A stretch of DNA of 64,000 bases, taken from Marinomonas polaris DSM 16579. Its GTDB lineage: Bacteria > Pseudomonadota > Gammaproteobacteria > Pseudomonadales > Marinomonadaceae. The notes beneath the pieces were generated by a model. The model was given only the letters and a program-made list of their open reading frames with translations, was not told where the DNA came from and ran no database searches. Numbering within the stretch: the stretch's first letter is position 1; every line of letters begins with the position of its first letter. The position numbers and the translations under genes were made by a program. Below, one piece after another: positions 59,871 to 64,000 of the stretch. Location: NCBI RefSeq assembly GCF_900129155.1, contig NZ_FQVF01000009.1, forward strand, positions 62,001 to 126,000, written 5' to 3'.

Positions 59871-62177
59871 TTGACACAAGTACAGCCCAATACTGAGATG
59901 ACCACCTCGTTAACCGATGAGCAAACGCTTGTTGTACATCACGATCTCACGTCGCCTGCGAAAGTTATCGCCGTGGCGGGTGCAGGTAAAACCACCACCT
60001 TAATTTCTCGCATCGAGCATTTATTGGTTCAGGGTGTTGATCCGTCTCACATTGGCGTATTTATGTTCAACAAAAGCGCGCAGGAAGAATTTTCCGAGCG
60101 TTTGAGCAAGCGACTCATGAGTGCTGGGCATTTCCGTTCTCCCAGTGTGATGACTTTTCATGCCTTTGGGATGAAGTTTTGTCGCCGTTTAGAGCAGCAA
60201 GGTTGGTTGTCTGCTGCTAAGTTAATTACCGATGATTTTAGCTTGGTGAAGATGTTACGCGAGGCCTTACAGCGTCTGGTTCGTAATGGTGAGAAAATTG
60301 CTATTTTGGATGAGAAGGATTGGCTGGAAGACGTGCTGTTATTTGTCGATCAGGTCAAAGCGTCTGACCAACCAGCACAGATCGTTTTTGAAGCCTTGGG
60401 TTGGTCTAACGAACGCAAATTTTTCCCAGCGCTATACGATGAATTAGAAAAGCTGCGCAAACGCAATAACATTCGTTTTTTTGCTGATTTACTCAGCGAT
60501 CCTTATGAATTAATCAGTCAATTAGACGAAGCTGAACGCGTGAGAGTACGTGGCTTGGTGCCGGATTTCCGCTACTTATTAATTGACGAGTTTCAAGACA
60601 TCAACCCTTGCCAATACGAGCTATTAAAATTGCTTTATCCTGCGCCTTGCCAATGGATGATTGTGGGCGACGTGCAGCAATGTATTTACGAATGGCGCGG
60701 AGCCAGTCCAGACATCATGGCGACGCAATTTGACCAAGACTTTGCTAATGTGGCGACTTACCCATTGAGCACCAGTTTTCGCTTCGGCCACGCGGTCGGT
60801 TTAATGGCGTCGAGCGTGATCAGCGAAAACGACCCTGATGCCTTGGTGATTGGCGCTGGCGAACGCACCAGAGTGTCTTTTGCACGAGCACCGAAGACAG
60901 GCAAAGCCTTGCTGGGCGAATTGAAAGCTTGGGTGGAAGAGGGTCGTGCGCTAAGCGATACCGCAGTGTTGGTGCGTTTGTACAGCGACATGGTGCCAGT
61001 GCAATTAGCCTTGATGCACAAAGGTGTGCCGTATCAATTACACGGTGATTCGCCGTTATTGGAAAATCGTCAGATTCGCATGCTAATGGCGTATCTTGCG
61101 GTGATTGCTGGTGGCTTAGAAAATACCAGCACGTTTTTTCACCCCGACGATATCGAATACTTGCTGATGATTCCGAGCCTTGGTGCTTCGATGGCTCAGC
61201 GTAAAACCTTAATCCAACAAGCCAAACAATCGCCGCATTTGTTGCCTCAGATTATTGAGTCTGTTGCGGATGCGACGGATGGTTGGCGCGCCAAAAAGCT
61301 TTACGAACGTGCAGACTGGTTGCGCAGCTTAAGTATTTATCGCACCGATCCGGCGCAAGGCTTGGCGCACACTTTAGAAAAGTTAGGCATTTATCGCTAC
61401 TTTGAAAGCACCAGTAGTAAAGATATTCAGACCCAAGAGAAAATAGCTACTTGCGATGCTTTTATGGCCTATGTGCGAGGTGTTGGCGGTGATGCTAAAT
61501 CGATTTTAGAACAACTCGCCACCTTGAATGAAAAACAAACGGACGATGTTCATGGCGTACATTTGATGACGATTCACAAGTCGAAAGGCTTAGAGTTCGA
61601 TCAGGTGTTATTGTCTGGCTTACAAGAAGGGCGCTTTCCTTATTATGATGAGGATCTAAGCGCCATTGATAAGCAAGCCGCCAGTGATTTGGCATCCGAA
61701 CGCCGTTTGTTTTATGTGGCGATTACCCGCGCGAAACAGAAACTCGTGCTGTTAGAAACGCCGAGTGCAGATGAGCATAAACGCATGAAGCAGGGTGATA
61801 TTCCCCGCGCGGCACTGAAAAGCTTGTCTTTGTCGCGTTTTGTCTTTGAAGCGCAGCCTTATGCGGTGAGTCGTATTTGCGAAGCCTGGTATGTCGAGAA
61901 TGTTGGCACGCCAATTGATACGGAAAAAGGTTCGGTCTTTCAACGTTATTTGAACGCGGTCGATCCATCTCCGTCGCTGACCTTTCGTCATCGGGTTGAA
62001 GGTAAAAGTCTCTTGCAGCCCGGCGATAAAGTGCGCCACGATCAGTTCGGTCAGGGCGTTGTCGTGCGACAAGAGCGAGACGAAAAACAAATGATTTTTG
62101 TGGATTTTGGCGAAGTGGGTCTAAAACGCTTTAATCCTAAGCACACACAACTTATTAAACTGTCTTCCAGAGCCTAA
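59871..62177 (+). CDS. UvrD/Rep-family DNA helicase
   Basis: 768 residues. VAGAGKTTTL near 36-45 (Walker A), YLLIDEFQDINPCQYELL near 235 (DEFQD), VGDVQQCIYEWRGASPDI, TIHKSKGLEFDQVLLSG and VAITRAKQKLVLLE: motifs I to VI of superfamily 1A. 3'-5' DNA unwinding. TTG start. An SH3-like C-terminal tail (LQPGDKVRHDQFGQGVV) is as in UvrD/PcrA. Confidence 0.92.
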   Translation: MTQVQPNTEMTTSLTDEQTLVVHHDLTSPAKVIAVAGAGKTTTLISRIEHLLVQGVDPSHIGVFMFNKSAQEEFSERLSKRLMSAGHFRSPSVMTFHAFGMKFCRRLEQQGWLSAAKLITDDFSLVKMLREALQRLVRNGEKIAILDEKDWLEDVLLFVDQVKASDQPAQIVFEALGWSNERKFFPALYDELEKLRKRNNIRFFADLLSDPYELISQLDEAERVRVRGLVPDFRYLLIDEFQDINPCQYELLKLLYPAPCQWMIVGDVQQCIYEWRGASPDIMATQFDQDFANVATYPLSTSFRFGHAVGLMASSVISENDPDALVIGAGERTRVSFARAPKTGKALLGELKAWVEEGRALSDTAVLVRLYSDMVPVQLALMHKGVPYQLHGDSPLLENRQIRMLMAYLAVIAGGLENTSTFFHPDDIEYLLMIPSLGASMAQRKTLIQQAKQSPHLLPQIIESVADATDGWRAKKLYERADWLRSLSIYRTDPAQGLAHTLEKLGIYRYFESTSSKDIQTQEKIATCDAFMAYVRGVGGDAKSILEQLATLNEKQTDDVHGVHLMTIHKSKGLEFDQVLLSGLQEGRFPYYDEDLSAIDKQAASDLASERRLFYVAITRAKQKLVLLETPSADEHKRMKQGDIPRAALKSLSLSRFVFEAQPYAVSRICEAWYVENVGTPIDTEKGSVFQRYLNAVDPSPSLTFRHRVEGKSLLQPGDKVRHDQFGQGVVVRQERDEKQMIFVDFGEVGLKRFNPKHTQLIKLSSRA

Positions 62178-62187
62178 GGAACGCGTA

Positions 62188-63144
62188 ATGTCCATTCCAT
62201 TGATTGATTTATCTAAACTGACTCACGAGAGCGAGTTAGTCCGCCAAACTGAAATAAACGCCCTAGACAAGGCGTGCCGAGAGATTGGATTTTTCTACCT
62301 AACTAATACAGGTATTCCGAAAGAATTGATGGCCGCGTTGATGCGTGAAGCTAAACGATTCTTTAATCAGCCGCAAGATGTGAAAAACGCTATTGATATT
62401 AAAGACAGTATTAATCACCGCGGTTATGGCAATATTGGTGAAGAGCAGCTGGATGAAATTGGTCACGCGGATTGGAAAGAAACCTTTGATATGGCGTTGG
62501 ATTTTCCAAAGGATCATCCTTTGGTCGCGAAATACCCAACCATGTACGGGCCAAACCAAAATCCAAGTGATCCAGCAACCGTAGAAGTACTGCAAGAATA
62601 CTATGTACAAGCCTTTCAGGTAGCACAAAAATTGCTGACGGCTATGGCGCAAGCACTGTCTTTGGACAATGATTTCTTTGTACGTTGCTTTAAAGATCAC
62701 GTTACCGTGTTACGTATGATTCACTATCCGCCGCGTCCAGCTAACGACCATGACAACGGCGCGGGTGCGCACACGGATTACGGCTGTGTCACCTTGTTGT
62801 TGCAAGATCAGATTGGTGGTTTGCAAGTGAAAAATCGCAAAGGCGAATGGGTCGATGCAACGCCAATCGATGACGCGTTAGTGGTAAATATTGGTGACTT
62901 GATGCAGCGTTGGACCAACGACGAATATGTTTCTACTGCACACCGTGTGCGTGCTTCATTGCCAGACGTGCATCGCTATTCTTTCCCATTCTTTGTGGAG
63001 CCAGATTACGAAACCAATGTTGAGTGCGTGCCGAGTTGTGCTACAGCTGACAAACCTGCGAAATACGATGCTATTTTAAGCGGCGACTGGATTCAGTCGC
63101 GCTTTGATGCGACTTACGCGTATCGAGAAAAAGAGAGCGCATAA
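62188..63144 (+). CDS. 2-oxoglutarate/Fe(II) dioxygenase (IPNS family)
   Basis: 318 residues. N-terminal DIOX_N (IDLSKLTHES, ACREIGFFYLTNTGIP), iron ligands in GAHTDYGCVTLL (His, Asp) and TAHRV, and RYSFPFF for 2-oxoglutarate. Ten bases after the helicase stop. Substrate unknown; relatives oxidise small molecules. Confidence 0.9.
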   Translation: MSIPLIDLSKLTHESELVRQTEINALDKACREIGFFYLTNTGIPKELMAALMREAKRFFNQPQDVKNAIDIKDSINHRGYGNIGEEQLDEIGHADWKETFDMALDFPKDHPLVAKYPTMYGPNQNPSDPATVEVLQEYYVQAFQVAQKLLTAMAQALSLDNDFFVRCFKDHVTVLRMIHYPPRPANDHDNGAGAHTDYGCVTLLLQDQIGGLQVKNRKGEWVDATPIDDALVVNIGDLMQRWTNDEYVSTAHRVRASLPDVHRYSFPFFVEPDYETNVECVPSCATADKPAKYDAILSGDWIQSRFDATYAYREKESA

Positions 63145-63167
63145 AAGAAGGGTGCATAAATAGTATC

Positions 63168-63212
63168 GCAATAAAAAACCTCATCTTGATCCAAGGTGAG
63201 GTTTTTTATTGC
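63168..63212. terminator. Bidirectional terminator
   Basis: GCAATAAAAAACCTCA and TGAGGTTTTTTATTGC pair perfectly between convergent genes. Confidence 0.9.
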
Positions 63213-63263
63213 TAAGTAAAAAGCTTTATCGCTAAGTAAAAAGCTTTATCGCTAAGTAAAAAT
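63211..63263. repeat. 20-bp tandem repeat
   Basis: GCTAAGTAAAAAGCTTTATC occurs twice, followed by a partial third unit with one change, right after the terminator. Confidence 0.9.
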
Positions 63264-63277
63264 CTATCTAGGTCGAT

Positions 63278-64000
63278 TTACTGAGCGAGGTAACCACCGT
63301 CTACAGGATAATACGATGCAGTAACAAAAGACGCCGCATCACTGGCTAACCAAGCCACAAGGTGAGCGACTTCTTCTGGTTTGCCAAGGCGCTTCAGTGC
63401 ATGTTTTTGAGCAAGCATATCTAGTGTCTCGGCATCTAAATGTTCATCGACCAAAGGCGTATGAATAAAGCCAGGGCCTACGGCATTTACACGAATATTG
63501 TCCTCTGCATGCTCGACTGCAGCGGCTTTGGACATACCAACAACGCCATGTTTTGCACTGACGTAAGCGGGTGAGCTCGGGAACGCAACTTGGCCAAGAA
63601 TGGACGCCATGTTGATAATGCTACCAGAACCATTTTTACGCATGGCAGCAATGGCTTCGCGTTGGCAATAAAAAACACCGTTGAAGTTTACATCAATCAC
63701 TTTTAACCAATCTTCTGTGGTGTAATCGCCAGATTTGCATGCTGGGCCGCCGATGCCTGCGTTGTTGACCGCTATGTCTAGACTGCCAAGTTGCTTCAAC
63801 GTTTCAGCCATAGCGGCTTTGACCGATTCTTGATCGCTTACATCGACTTTAATGGTGATGCATTTCACATTGTATTTGCTGATAGATTGTTTAGCTTTTT
63901 CTAATGCCTCTTCATGAAGATCCCAAATGGCGACATCGGCACCTGAATAGGCCAGTAGCTCTACACAGGCTAAACCAATCCCTGATGCGCCGCCTGTTAC
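63278..64000 (-). CDS. SDR-family oxidoreductase, partial at window edge
   Basis: The coding frame runs out of the window at 64000; the visible N-terminal part includes VTGGASGIGLACVELLAYSG (NAD site). DIAVNNAGIGGPA, SSPAYVSAKHGVVGM (YxxxK) and VDGGYLAQ complete a classical SDR of about 250 residues. Substrate not clear. Confidence 0.9.
   Translation of the reverse strand, partial: VTGGASGIGLACVELLAYSGADVAIWDLHEEALEKAKQSISKYNVKCITIKVDVSDQESVKAAMAETLKQLGSLDIAVNNAGIGGPACKSGDYTTEDWLKVIDVNFNGVFYCQREAIAAMRKNGSGSIINMASILGQVAFPSSPAYVSAKHGVVGMSKAAAVEHAEDNIRVNAVGPGFIHTPLVDEHLDAETLDMLAQKHALKRLGKPEEVAHLVAWLASDAASFVTASYYPVDGGYLAQ

Noticed and set aside
1..64000. Integron integrase or phage integrase
   Set aside because: No tyrosine-recombinase motif was found in any frame of useful length, so the array has no integrase in this window.

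Overview
The window looks like a chromosome segment of a marine gammaproteobacterium, most likely Marinomonas or a close Oceanospirillales relative. This is an inference from gene content: an ectoine-degradation operon, two TRAP transporter systems, csrA, the ynjBCD system, a yaeQ homologue and moderate GC. No rRNA or tRNA gene was recognised.

Region 1 (1-14,300) is a mobile accessory region on P2-like prophage debris. The tail genes U, X and D (1069-2661) are intact. The GC-rich 3' end of gene D then recurs as diverged, mostly non-coding copies at about 3665, 5964, 7801, 8476 and 11511. Between copies lie AT-rich cargo genes. Three cargo blocks start with the same ~150-bp leader, ending in a conserved junction. 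There the first bases of the cargo (TTAGGG, TTACGT, TTACAT) are the complement of a core found at the end of that same cargo gene, where an attC-like hairpin begins. Two further cargo genes show the same matched cores. These are the marks of integron gene cassettes inserted at a repeated attI-like site. No integron integrase lies in the window. The blocks close with a TTTGGGG..CCCCAAA inverted repeat, and two cassettes are cut off by it. Cargo products include a GIY-YIG nuclease-like protein, a HEPN-like protein, a membrane-anchored PD-(D/E)XK-like protein, an immunity-like protein and membrane proteins. Next come IS256/IS3 remnants, a predicted ATPase, a c4-like antisense RNA with a phage antirepressor, and toxin-antitoxin modules (TacAT-like, HigA with a HigB stump, YafO-like). 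The 3' end of the antirepressor gene is also duplicated beyond the TacAT/HigA cargo.

Region 2 (14,300-28,200) is mainly housekeeping: an SDR protein, CsrA, an S24 repressor with a Cro-like partner, an SOS-controlled UmuD-like protein lacking both catalytic residues, a DUF1127 operon, YaeQ, a dienelactone hydrolase, a tRNA-queuosine mannosyltransferase-like enzyme, a YjiH-like membrane protein, glutathione peroxidase, a prolyl aminopeptidase-like hydrolase, a CBS protein and a second copy of the predicted ATPase.

Region 3 (28,200-46,500) is catabolic. A minus-strand doe operon (deacetylase, EctB-like transaminase, ectoine hydrolase, semialdehyde dehydrogenase) breaks ectoine down to aspartate. 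A LysR gene, a TRAP transporter and a VanX-like D-Ala-D-Ala dipeptidase follow. A second LysR gene controls, by inference, fumarylacetoacetase, maleylacetoacetate isomerase, a VOC protein and another TRAP transporter. This second block lies between a full and a 5'-partial copy of one small gene.

Region 4 (46,500-64,000) holds a RibD/DHFR-like reductase, MFS and LysE exporters, an AraC regulator, a GNAT/DUF1778 toxin-antitoxin pair, a nucleotidyltransferase, a Zur-box-controlled AztD-like zinc chaperone, the ynjBCD ABC transporter (with a diverged copy of the ynjD 3' end 4 kb away), an M14-type deacylase, a UvrD-like helicase, a 2-oxoglutarate dioxygenase and an SDR gene cut by the window edge.
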